Shown piece after piece: positions 1 through 5,342 of a stretch of 5,787 nucleotides of DNA (its first letter is position 1; each line of letters opens with the position of its first letter). The stretch is from an uncultured Treponema sp. (GTDB lineage Bacteria; Spirochaetota; Spirochaetia; Treponematales; Treponemataceae): assembly GCA_905236465.1 (NCBI GenBank), contig CAJOQA010000080.1, forward strand, positions 1 through 5,787. Reading direction: 5' to 3'. The notes under the pieces were generated by a model that worked only from the letters and a program-made list of their open reading frames with translations, was not told where the DNA came from and made no database searches. Position numbers and translations under genes: made by a program.

Positions 1-272
1 ATGTACTTGCCACTTGCTTTTGAGAGTCCTGCATATAAAGCTGCTTCTTTACCAAAGTTGCGACTAAAACTTAGGAAGCGGACAGATGTATCTTTTTCAG
101 AAAGGTCATGGAGCGTGTCAAGTGTTTTGTCACTGGAGCCGTCATCAACAAAGATAAATTCAAAAAAATTTATGTTCATTGATTTTAAGACCTTTAGTGC
201 TTCTTCATAAAAAATCGGAATAGTTTCTTCCTCGTTAAAGCACGGGACTACTATTGAAATTTCTAAAGCCAT
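1..272 (-). CDS. Glycosyltransferase family 2 (DPM1/GtrB-like), N-terminal part
   Basis: Partial gene that begins with ATG at 272 and leaves the window after 90 codons. The protein opens with MALEISIVVPCFNEEETIP, the classic beta-strand and PxxNEE start of GT-A fold family 2 enzymes. It then has FVDDGSSDKT (D43, D44), the nucleotide-sugar binding DDGS motif, and SRNFGKEAALYAGLSKASG around residues 70-88, which is typical of the DPM1/GtrB/ArnC-like branch that moves a sugar from a nucleotide donor to a polyprenyl phosphate at the inner membrane. The DxD/QDPPE region and any C-terminal membrane helices lie outside the window, so donor, acceptor and membrane anchoring cannot be judged. A purine-rich AAGGAAG lies upstream on the minus strand (about 289-295), rather far (16 nt) from the start. 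The gene is divergent from the phosphatase gene and shares its intergenic region. Family assignment is firm; the exact substrate is unknown. Confidence 0.9.
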   Translation of the reverse strand, partial: MALEISIVVPCFNEEETIPIFYEEALKVLKSMNINFFEFIFVDDGSSDKTLDTLHDLSEKDTSVRFLSFSRNFGKEAALYAGLSKASGKY

Positions 273-307
273 AACTTTTATTTTTTTTCTTCCTTAACTT
301 GATTTTT

Positions 308-348
308 TTTGCGGCAAATCCGAGCTTTTGCGAAGGATTTGCCGCAAA
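308..348. repeat. Inverted repeat 1 of a chained trio (14-bp arms)
   Basis: Perfect arms TTTGCGGCAAATCC (308-321) and GGATTTGCCGCAAA (335-348) enclose a 13-nt spacer. Each arm is itself nearly palindromic: TTTGC-G-GCAAA at 308-318 and TTTGC-C-GCAAA at 338-348. A run of eight T precedes the left arm, but no T-run follows the hairpin on either transcribed strand, so it does not read as an intrinsic terminator. It sits between divergent genes, where an operator, a 5' leader structure or a small mobile repeat are the main options. Confidence 0.85.
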
Positions 349-367
349 GGAATTTGTCCATTCCTTT
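346..367. repeat. Inverted repeat 2 of the chained trio (8-bp arms)
   Basis: Perfect arms AAAGGAAT (346-353) and ATTCCTTT (360-367) enclose the 6-nt spacer TTGTCC. The first three bases are the last three of inverted repeat 1, and the last three are the first three of inverted repeat 3. This gives a continuous chain of stems without spacers between them. Confidence 0.8.
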
Positions 368-388
368 GCCTAGTGTACACTAGGCAAA
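365..388. repeat. Inverted repeat 3 of the chained trio (24-bp perfect palindrome)
   Basis: A perfect palindrome with no spacer: left half TTTGCCTAGTGT (365-376), right half ACACTAGGCAAA (377-388). It contains two CTAG tetramers around a TGTACA centre. A spacerless palindrome is a better dimeric-protein site or cruciform than an RNA hairpin, because the centre cannot form a normal loop without losing pairs. It lies just upstream of the probable promoter of the phosphatase gene, a suitable place for a repressor or activator site. Confidence 0.85.
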
Positions 389-401
389 TTTCAAAAAAAG
401 A

Positions 402-430
402 CTGTTAATTTTTTATTTTTGTATTATAGT
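402..430 (+). promoter_or_regulatory. Possible promoter of the phosphatase operon
   Basis: TATAGT at 425-430 matches the sigma70 -10 consensus in five of six bases; TATTAT at 422-427 overlaps it. The -35 position at 17-bp spacing (402-407, CTGTTA) is poor. The -10 hexamer is only six bases before the ATG at 437, so a start site at the usual distance would give a transcript with almost no leader. The surrounding T-rich tract (409-420) could help as an UP-like or flexible element. Low to moderate confidence. Confidence 0.35.
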
Positions 431-436
431 ATAGGT

Positions 437-2044
437 ATGAAGAAAAATAAAAAAATAAATTTCCATAGCTTGCTTATACAATTACCTTTTTTTGTGGTCC
501 TTGTTTGTGCCCTGCTTTGTGTGGTGGTTTCACTGATAGGCTACAAGGTGTTTAAAAAACTTTTTGAGGAGCAGTACGAAAGCATTACCCAGCAGGTTGC
601 CTACACAGCCCTTTCTTACATTGATTGTGACCGGATAGAAGATTATAGGGATGGTTCTTTAGCTGATGATGCTTGGAAAGAAAGCGACCGTTTGCTAAAA
701 GTACTTACAAACACGGCAGACCTTGCCTACATTTATGTGACTGTCCCGAATGAGGATTTTACTTCCCGCATTTACATATATGACACAATAAATCCTTTGG
801 TGCATGGCACAGCCTATCCTTTAGGGCAGGTCAACTCCCTTGCCAAGTACGGAGAGGACTACATAAACAACTTGCGCAAGGTAATGCTAGAGGGTAAGCC
901 CTATATCCGCTTTGTCTACAATAAAACAGGAGGGCACGTAACAACTTCTATTCCAGTAAGAACTTCTGAAGATAAGATAGTCGCGATACTCAGTGTGGTA
1001 AAACCCATGAGCGAGGTCCGGTCCTTTAAGTCCCGCTACTTAAAAACAACAATAGTGCCGGCTACAATCGTTACTATTGTGTTCACGCTTTTGTATATAC
1101 TTGTTTTGTTTAAGAATGTAGTTCATCCTTTGGTTTTGGTAACACATGAAACTTCTCACTTTGCGGAGCATGGTGGCTCTATTTCTAAAAATATAAAGAA
1201 GGTAAAGGGAAAGGGAGAGCTTGCAATACTTGCCCGCTCTGTAGAAAAGATGGGCATAGAAATGAAACTGTATATAGATAAGCTGACCCATGCTACGGCA
1301 GAAAAGGAGCGGTTGGGGGCAGAACTTAATGTTGCCACTCAGATTCAGGCCAATATGCTACCCCGCATTTTTCCCCCGTACGTTGACCACCCTGAAATTG
1401 AACTTTTTGCTACAATGGATCCTGCCAAGGAAGTTGGCGGTGACTTCTATGATTTTTTTATGGTAGACAAAGAAAACTTTGCGGTTATAGTTGGGGATGT
1501 AAGCGGAAAGGGTGTTCCCGCAGCCCTTTTTATGGTTGTTGCAAAGACCTTGCTAAAAAATGTCGGTTTGCAAAATTTAAGTCCTGCCCAGGTTTTTGAG
1601 CGGGTGAACAATCAGCTTTGTGAAGGCAATGATGCAGGTCTTTTTGTTACTTGCTGGATGGGCCTTTTGAATTTAAATACCGGAATCCTCACCTTTGCGA
1701 ACGCAGGTCACAATCCTCCTCTTATTTTCAAGCAGAGAACAGCTGAATATTTAAAAGTTAAGCCCAATTTAATGTTAGCAGGTATGCCTGACATGAAATA
1801 TACTGACCATCAGGTTCATATAGAAAAAGGCGATAGGGTCTTTGTCTATACAGACGGTGTAACTGAAGCTACAAATGCAAGTCAGGAACTTTATGGCGAA
1901 GAAAGGCTCTTGCACGCTGTTACCAAACTGAAAGACTATTCCTCAAAAGATTTACTTGAAAATATCCGCAAAGATATAGATGCTTTTGTTGGAGCTGCCC
2001 CGCAGTTTGATGATATAACCATGCTGGAGTTCATGCTAAAATAA
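437..2044 (+). CDS. Membrane sensor PP2C-type serine phosphatase (HAMP + SpoIIE/RsbU domain)
   Basis: A 535-residue protein expected to dephosphorylate a STAS-domain anti-sigma antagonist or similar phosphoserine protein in response to an extracytoplasmic cue. A basic N-terminus (MKKNKKINF) leads into TM1 (about 17-39). An extracytoplasmic, Cache-like sensor region of about 160 residues follows, then TM2 (about 205-230, VPATIVTIVFTLLYILVLF). Next come a HAMP-like segment (about 230-290, with GELAILARSVEKM), a helical linker (ELNVATQIQANMLPR) and the SpoIIE-type PP2C domain. Metal-binding and catalytic motifs are present: VGGDFYD (about 334-340), GDVSGKG (D354), ANAGHNPPL, YTDGVTEA (D473) and FDDITM (D525, D526). 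Length and motifs indicate an intact enzyme. I chose ATG 437; an in-frame TTG at 419 would add six residues but overlaps the -10-like sequence. No Shine-Dalgarno sequence precedes either start. The gene is followed 12 nt later by its likely partner kinase. Confidence 0.92.
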   Translation: MKKNKKINFHSLLIQLPFFVVLVCALLCVVVSLIGYKVFKKLFEEQYESITQQVAYTALSYIDCDRIEDYRDGSLADDAWKESDRLLKVLTNTADLAYIYVTVPNEDFTSRIYIYDTINPLVHGTAYPLGQVNSLAKYGEDYINNLRKVMLEGKPYIRFVYNKTGGHVTTSIPVRTSEDKIVAILSVVKPMSEVRSFKSRYLKTTIVPATIVTIVFTLLYILVLFKNVVHPLVLVTHETSHFAEHGGSISKNIKKVKGKGELAILARSVEKMGIEMKLYIDKLTHATAEKERLGAELNVATQIQANMLPRIFPPYVDHPEIELFATMDPAKEVGGDFYDFFMVDKENFAVIVGDVSGKGVPAALFMVVAKTLLKNVGLQNLSPAQVFERVNNQLCEGNDAGLFVTCWMGLLNLNTGILTFANAGHNPPLIFKQRTAEYLKVKPNLMLAGMPDMKYTDHQVHIEKGDRVFVYTDGVTEATNASQELYGEERLLHAVTKLKDYSSKDLLENIRKDIDAFVGAAPQFDDITMLEFMLK

Positions 2045-2048
2045 GGAG
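2043..2048 (+). promoter_or_regulatory. Ribosome binding site of the RsbW-like gene
   Basis: AAGGAG lies eight nt before the ATG at 2057 and overlaps the stop codon of the phosphatase gene (TAA 2042-2044). This arrangement suggests co-transcription and likely translational coupling of the two switch proteins. Confidence 0.75.
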
Positions 2049-2056
2049 AAAGTTAT

Positions 2057-2482
2057 ATGAATGAAGTAAAGACCTGTGTGTTTGATGCAACTGACGAGAA
2101 TATGGATAATGTCAACAATTTTATCCATTCAATGCTACCTGCTGGTGTGGATAAAACTTTGCTTAACAAGCTTGATTTGGCAGTAGAAGAAATCTACATA
2201 AACATTGCCCACTATGCCTATCACCCAGAACAGGGGACTGTTGAAATTTTATGCGACCGCAAGGAAAATGAAGGCAAGGTTCAGCTTTCCATTACTTTTA
2301 AGGATAGGGGAAAGCCTTTTAATCCCCTTGAACGGGAAGACCCTGATATTACCCTTTCTGCAGAAGAACGGGATATTGGGGGGCTTGGAATATTGCTGAC
2401 AAAAAAATTTATGGATAATGTTACCTATTCATATTCGGAGGGGCAAAATATCCTTACCCTGTATAAGGAACTGACATTTTAA
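2057..2482 (+). CDS. RsbW-like anti-sigma factor / switch serine kinase (HATPase_c_2)
   Basis: A complete 141-residue cytoplasmic GHKL-type ATPase of the RsbW/SpoIIAB class. These proteins either bind a sigma factor (or another target) or phosphorylate a STAS-domain antagonist using ATP. Motifs in order: N-box LAVEEIYINIAHYAY (E45, N49 for Mg-ATP), G1 box FKDRGKPFNP (D83, G85), and G2 box ERDIGGLGILLTKKFMD (G108, G109, G111), followed by the terminal strand NILTLYKEL. The length is normal for the family. It follows the PP2C gene with a 12-nt gap, so the two should be opposing arms of one partner-switch: kinase here, phosphatase upstream. No STAS antagonist or sigma gene is present in the window, so the controlled target is unknown; it need not be a sigma factor. 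Confidence 0.88.
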   Translation: MNEVKTCVFDATDENMDNVNNFIHSMLPAGVDKTLLNKLDLAVEEIYINIAHYAYHPEQGTVEILCDRKENEGKVQLSITFKDRGKPFNPLEREDPDITLSAEERDIGGLGILLTKKFMDNVTYSYSEGQNILTLYKELTF

Positions 2483-2510
2483 GGGTATATAGCTTTCCCT
2501 TATATTTTTT
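2480..2510 (+). terminator. Weak candidate intrinsic terminator after the switch operon
   Basis: A six-pair stem TAAGGG/CCCTTA (2480-2485 and 2497-2502) with an 11-nt loop is followed by TATTTTTT. It starts inside the stop codon of the RsbW-like gene. The stem is short, so termination may be partial. Confidence 0.4.
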
Positions 2511-2526
2511 CATTAAAATTTCGTAT

Positions 2527-2555
2527 TAGACAAGAAAAATCACCTCTGCTATAGT
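2527..2555 (+). promoter_or_regulatory. Sigma70-type promoter of the permease/ATPase operon
   Basis: TAGACA (2527-2532) matches the -35 consensus in five of six bases. TATAGT (2550-2555) matches the -10 in five of six. The spacing is exactly 17 bp, and TGC directly before the -10 makes it an extended -10 (TGn). The predicted start near 2562 leaves a leader of about 27 nt that contains the ribosome binding site GGAG (2577-2580), eight nt before the ATG at 2589. This is the best promoter in the window and separates this unit from the switch operon. Confidence 0.65.
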
Positions 2556-2588
2556 AAACCCATAAAAGAGAATAATGGAGTTAAAAAA

Positions 2589-3532
2589 ATGAGAGATGAT
2601 TCTTTGAACACATTCACGCTTTCCGTCAAGAACTTAAGAAAAAAGTTCGCCAGGACAAGTGGTCTTGTCATTGCAACAGCTCTCATTTCTTTTATTTTCT
2701 TTGCAGACGGAATCCTTCTTGCAAGTTTGGGTAAAGGCCTTTCTAGCATGAAGTCTAGGATGGAGGCAGACCTTACGGTTGTGCCACTTGGCTATGACAA
2801 GGGAATGGAATCTCTTCTGCTTAGGGGGGAGCCCTCATACTTCTATCTTGATAAAAAAATAGAATCTAGAATAAAAAATGTACGCGGAGTTAAAAAAGTT
2901 TCTTCTCAGTTTTTTTTGGTTTCCCTAGACAAGGACTGTTGTGCCATTCCTGTACAGCTGATTGGTTTTGACCCTACTACTGATTTTTCAGTTCAGCCCT
3001 GGATTCCAAAAGTCTACGGTAAGTCTGTGCGTGATGATGAGCTTGTGGTAGGAAGTGACATCTCTGTTGATGAAAAAAAGTCACTAGAATTTTTCGGTAA
3101 GGATTATCCTGTTGTAGCCCAACTTGAAAGGACCGGAACAGGACTAGATCAGGCTGTCTTTGCAAACATGAAGACACTTTCCTTTATGTTCAACGCGGCT
3201 AAGGATCAGGGGCTTACATTTATAAAAGGCATGGATCCCTTGAATACATTCAGTGCATTTCTTTTTGCCTTTACGTCTTTTTTCTTTCTTGCCTCTCTTA
3301 TAATGCTAGTCATTGTCTTCTCCCTTTCTGCCATGAGCGCAAAAAGGAATTTTCTACCCTACGGCTTATTGGGGCTACAGGTAAAAGGCTTTCTTTTATA
3401 GTGCTTACAGAAGCTGCTCTTGTCAGTGCTGCGGTGTTGCTTTCCCTTGTTCTGGGAACCTTGGCGTCTCTTCATGCCGCAATCAGATTGGGCAGGCGGG
3501 AAGTGTATCTTTCTTTTAGGGAGGGTGAATGA
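2589..3532 (+). pseudogene. FtsX/MacB-type ABC transporter permease, frameshifted and internally shortened
   Basis: The zero-frame product stops at 3401 (270 residues). It has TM1 (about 24-46), an extracytoplasmic MacB-like core domain (ADLTVVPLGYDKG... to about residue 215) and TM2 (about 218-247). After SAMSAKR (3342-3347) the frame carries nonsense, whereas the -1 frame continues with the conserved FtsX cytoplasmic loop and next helix: EFSTLRLIGATGKRLSFIVL, then TEAALVSAAV, ending REVYLSFREGE at TGA 3530-3532. That true end overlaps the ATPase start as ATGA, so the reading was coupled until recently, or still is. Even after frame repair the protein is about 314 residues and lacks the stretch between the core domain and TM2 (junction about 3258-3275) and the region between TM3 and TM4 (junction about 3435-3465), each some 45-50 residues in relatives. 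A CC pair sits at about residues 117-118. The family is clear; function in this form is doubtful. Confidence 0.8.
3518..3525 (+). promoter_or_regulatory. Ribosome binding site of the ATPase gene
   Basis: AGGGAGGG lies six nt before ATG 3532 but only three nt before ATG 3529, which favours the second of the two adjacent ATG codons. It is embedded in the last codons of the permease. Confidence 0.65.
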
Positions 3533-4203
3533 TGGCTTTGCTTGAGACAAGAAATCTTAGAAAAGAATATAGAAGCAGGGGAAGAAATATCCTTGCGCTT
3601 GATGATGTCATCCTTACTGTGGAATCTGGGACTTTTGTAAGCATAACGGGACAGTCAGGAAGTGGAAAAAGTTCCCTATTGAATCTGATAGCAGGACTTC
3701 TTTTGCCAACGTCAGGTCAGGTTCTTATTGACGGAAATGACCTTTCACTCTTGACTGATAAAAAGGTTTCTTCCCTAAGGAACAAAAGTGTCGGCTTTAT
3801 TCCGCAGGGCTACAGTTTGCTTTCAAACCTTACTGTTTTTGACAACGTGAGGCTCCCATTTTATCTTGCAAAAAGAAAGGGAAATCCTGATGCGGAAGCA
3901 GAAAATCTTCTTTTGAAGTTTGGAATAGAAGGGCTTTCTTCCTTCTACCCTGAAAATCTTTCAGGAGGTGAAATAAAACGTGTTGTGGCAGCAAGGGCCC
4001 TTGTAAACAAACCGGCACTGTTGCTTGCGGATGAGCCTACAAATGACCTTGACAGTAAGAACGTTGATGTCCTGATTGCTGTTCTAAAAAATCAGGCAAA
4101 GGAGGGAGGGACCGTAATCATGGTGACGCATGATTCTGCTCTTGCCCATGAGGCTGACGAAGGATATGAGATGAAGGAGGGGCGACTTAAAAAAGTTTTT
4201 TAA
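3532..4203 (+). CDS. ABC transporter ATP-binding protein, LolD/MacB type
   Basis: A complete 223-residue nucleotide-binding protein (224 if ATG 3529 is used) that should dimerise under an FtsX-type permease and drive export or mechanotransmission at the inner membrane. All motifs are present in order (numbering from 3529): Walker A GQSGSGKSS (41-49), Q-loop VGFIPQGYSLL (Q93), signature NLSGGEIKRV (143-152), Walker B ALLLADEP (E169), D-loop NDLD and H-loop VTHD (H201). Length and the TxFDNVxLP segment match the LolD/MacB/FtsE group. It overlaps the frame-corrected permease stop (TGA 3530-3532) and is followed by a strong terminator, so it is the last gene of its operon. No periplasmic adaptor or second permease is visible. 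It is the only gene right of 3.2 kb that looks undamaged. Confidence 0.92.
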   Translation: MALLETRNLRKEYRSRGRNILALDDVILTVESGTFVSITGQSGSGKSSLLNLIAGLLLPTSGQVLIDGNDLSLLTDKKVSSLRNKSVGFIPQGYSLLSNLTVFDNVRLPFYLAKRKGNPDAEAENLLLKFGIEGLSSFYPENLSGGEIKRVVAARALVNKPALLLADEPTNDLDSKNVDVLIAVLKNQAKEGGTVIMVTHDSALAHEADEGYEMKEGRLKKVF

Positions 4204-4206
4204 AAG

Positions 4207-4238
4207 TTGGTAGCCTCTATAGAGCTACCTAGTTTTTT
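4207..4238 (+). terminator. Strong rho-independent terminator
   Basis: The stem GGTAGC (4209-4214) pairs with GCTACC (4224-4229). It extends through a one-base bulge (C4215) with TCT/AGA, and TAG plus six T follow (4233-4238). It begins four nt after the ATPase stop codon. It ends the permease/ATPase unit and isolates the next block. Confidence 0.85.
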
Positions 4239-4265
4239 GTCGAGAGAGAAATTCATAAAAGTCAT

Positions 4266-4270
4266 AGGAA
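4266..4270 (+). promoter_or_regulatory. Ribosome binding site of the binding-lipoprotein fragment
   Basis: AGGAA lies seven nt before ATG 4278. The start of this gene therefore seems undamaged, unlike the rest of it. I see no convincing promoter between the terminator and this site. Confidence 0.55.
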
Positions 4271-4277
4271 TTTTAAA

Positions 4278-4722
4278 ATGAAAGAAAGAAGAATTGCGGT
4301 GGCACTTGCTAGCTTTGCTTTTACAGCACTAGCCCTTGTTTCCTGCTCAAAGACTAAAACAGCAGAAAGCAACGGTACTTTTAAATTTGGTAAAATCAAC
4401 ATTCCTGGTAAGGACGGCTCTCTCTGCGGTGCCCCCATCTATATAGCCTATGAAAAGGGCTTCTTTGCGGAGGAAGGATTTGACGTTACCCTTATTTCTG
4501 CAGATACGGAGACCCGCAAGATTGGTCTTAACAACGGAACTATCCCCATTGTTAACGGGGACTTCCAGTTTTTCCCTTCAATAGAAGAAGGTGTCCATGT
4601 AAAGGTTGTCGATGGTCTTCATAACGGCTGTATAAAGTTTGTTGTGCGCCCTGACTCAGATATCCGGACCGTACAGGATTTAAAAGGAAAGAAAATTGGT
4701 GTTGACGAAATTGGCGGAACTC
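4278..4722 (+). pseudogene. Sulfonate/nitrate/taurine-type substrate-binding lipoprotein, N-terminal fragment (SsuA/NMT1-like)
   Basis: The fragment starts with a lipoprotein signal peptide: MKERR, a hydrophobic stretch, then lipobox LVSC with Cys23 as the lipidation site. The first lobe of a periplasmic-binding-protein-like fold follows. GAPIYIAYEKGFFAEEGFDV is the hallmark N-terminal helix of NMT1/SsuA-like proteins; then come NGTIPIVNGDF, GLHNGCIKFVVRPDSDI and VQDLKGKKIGVDEIGGTP. Family members run to about 320-340 residues; here the likeness stops at about residue 148, so the second lobe and hinge are gone. The ligand is probably a small organosulfur or similar compound, judged from family and from the nearby MetY fragment. 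Confidence 0.8.
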
Positions 4723-5342
4723 CCGTATTGGTTTTCCGAGTTGCTATTCCCCATGCAATGCCGCAGATTTTTACCGGCATAAACACGGCCTGCGCCTTTG
4801 CTTTCACCACACTTGTTATGGCGGAGATGATGGGGCAGCCTGGCGGTCTTGGCTACTATATAAACCTTTCCAAAGTTTGGAGCGCCTACTATAAGGTCTT
4901 TGCGGCAATTATAGTAATGGCAATTCTTTTCAGCCTGATTTCTGCCCTTGATAAGCCCCAGTCAGGAAGCCTTGTGCTCAACGGCCGTAGCATAGATGGA
5001 CCTTCTCCGTCACGGGGGTATGTATTTCAGAAAGAGGGGCTATTCCAGTGGCTTACCGTAGAAGATAATATAGCCTTTGGACTTAAGGCCCGCCATGTCT
5101 ACAAGGAAAATAAGGACCGGATTTCGCACTTTATTTCCCTTGTAGGGCTTGAAGGTTTTGAAAAATCCTATCCCCACCAGATAAGCGGAGGAATGGCGCA
5201 AAGGGTTGCAATTGCCCGTGCCCTTATAAACGACCCAGACTTGCTTCTTTTAGATGAGCCCATGGGAGCCCTAGATTCCTTTACCCGCGCAGATATCCAG
5301 GACAAGCTTTTGGAAATCAGGAGCAAGGGTTGCTGCCCTTGA
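4278..5342 (+). CDS. Chimeric 354-residue ORF: binding lipoprotein + ABC permease + ABC ATPase fragments
   Basis: One open frame made of three fragments in the normal order of an SsuA-SsuC-SsuB-type operon: lipoprotein N-terminal half (about residues 1-150), the C-terminal part of a permease (about 151-220), and the middle of an ATPase (about 221-350). It ends with the foreign tail CCP and TGA where the frame runs into a MetY fragment. It cannot act as a transporter as it stands: the ligand-binding protein lacks its second lobe, the permease lacks its first helices, and the ATPase lacks Walker A and the H-loop. An exported domain is also joined to a cytoplasmic one. I read it as the result of at least two deletions that happen to be in frame, or as an assembly artefact. 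The parts are described separately. Confidence 0.75.
   Translation: MKERRIAVALASFAFTALALVSCSKTKTAESNGTFKFGKINIPGKDGSLCGAPIYIAYEKGFFAEEGFDVTLISADTETRKIGLNNGTIPIVNGDFQFFPSIEEGVHVKVVDGLHNGCIKFVVRPDSDIRTVQDLKGKKIGVDEIGGTPVLVFRVAIPHAMPQIFTGINTACAFAFTTLVMAEMMGQPGGLGYYINLSKVWSAYYKVFAAIIVMAILFSLISALDKPQSGSLVLNGRSIDGPSPSRGYVFQKEGLFQWLTVEDNIAFGLKARHVYKENKDRISHFISLVGLEGFEKSYPHQISGGMAQRVAIARALINDPDLLLLDEPMGALDSFTRADIQDKLLEIRSKGCCP
4730..4938 (+). pseudogene. SsuC/TauC-type ABC permease, C-terminal fragment
   Basis: VFRVAIPHAMPQIFTGINTA is the EAA-loop/coupling-helix region and following helix of BPD_transp_1 permeases of the SsuC/TauC group. VMAEMMGQPGGLGYYINLSK and the last helix FAAIIVMAILFSLI follow. 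About 70 of the usual 250 or so residues are left. The first helices are lost in the junction with the binding protein, and a short C-terminal tail is lost in the junction with the ATPase. Confidence 0.75.
4936..5327 (+). pseudogene. SsuB/TauB-type ABC ATPase, middle fragment without Walker A
   Basis: The likeness starts at LISALDKPQSGSLVLNGRSI, the segment that normally comes directly after Walker A. It continues through the Q-loop (GYVFQKEGLFQWLTVEDNI), the signature HQISGGMAQRVAIARAL, Walker B DLLLLDEP and the D-loop GALDSFTR, and stops at KLLEIRSKG. The SGGM form of the signature is usual in the SsuB/TauB/NrtD group. The first 45 or so residues including GxxGxGKST and the last 100 or so including the H-loop are missing, so it cannot bind and hydrolyse ATP normally. 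Confidence 0.8.

Noticed and set aside
1..210. Plus-strand open frame of 69 codons at the left edge
   Set aside because: It lies antisense to the clear glycosyltransferase and its translation has no recognisable features.
308..318. SOS box of the Leptospira LexA type (TTTG-N5-CAAA)
   Set aside because: The spacing between TTTG and CAAA is three bases here, not five, and neither neighbour is an SOS gene.
308..348. Intrinsic terminator at inverted repeat 1
   Set aside because: After the hairpin the plus strand reads AAAGG and the minus strand reads a run of A. Neither gives a U-tract, and no gene ends here.
419..436. TTG start at 419 for the phosphatase
   Set aside because: It lacks a ribosome binding site, overlaps the -10-like sequence, and the added residues (YYSIG) do not resemble the basic N-terminus that follows at ATG 437.
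4237..4262. Promoter before the binding-lipoprotein fragment (TTGTCG ... CATAAA)
   Set aside because: The spacing is about 11 bp, and the first hexamer overlaps the terminator T-run; not credible as sigma70.
4278..5342. A genuine new fusion protein combining binding protein, permease and ATPase
   Set aside because: Walker A, the H-loop, the second binding lobe and most permease helices are missing, the topology does not work, and the 3' end runs out of frame into a metabolic enzyme fragment.
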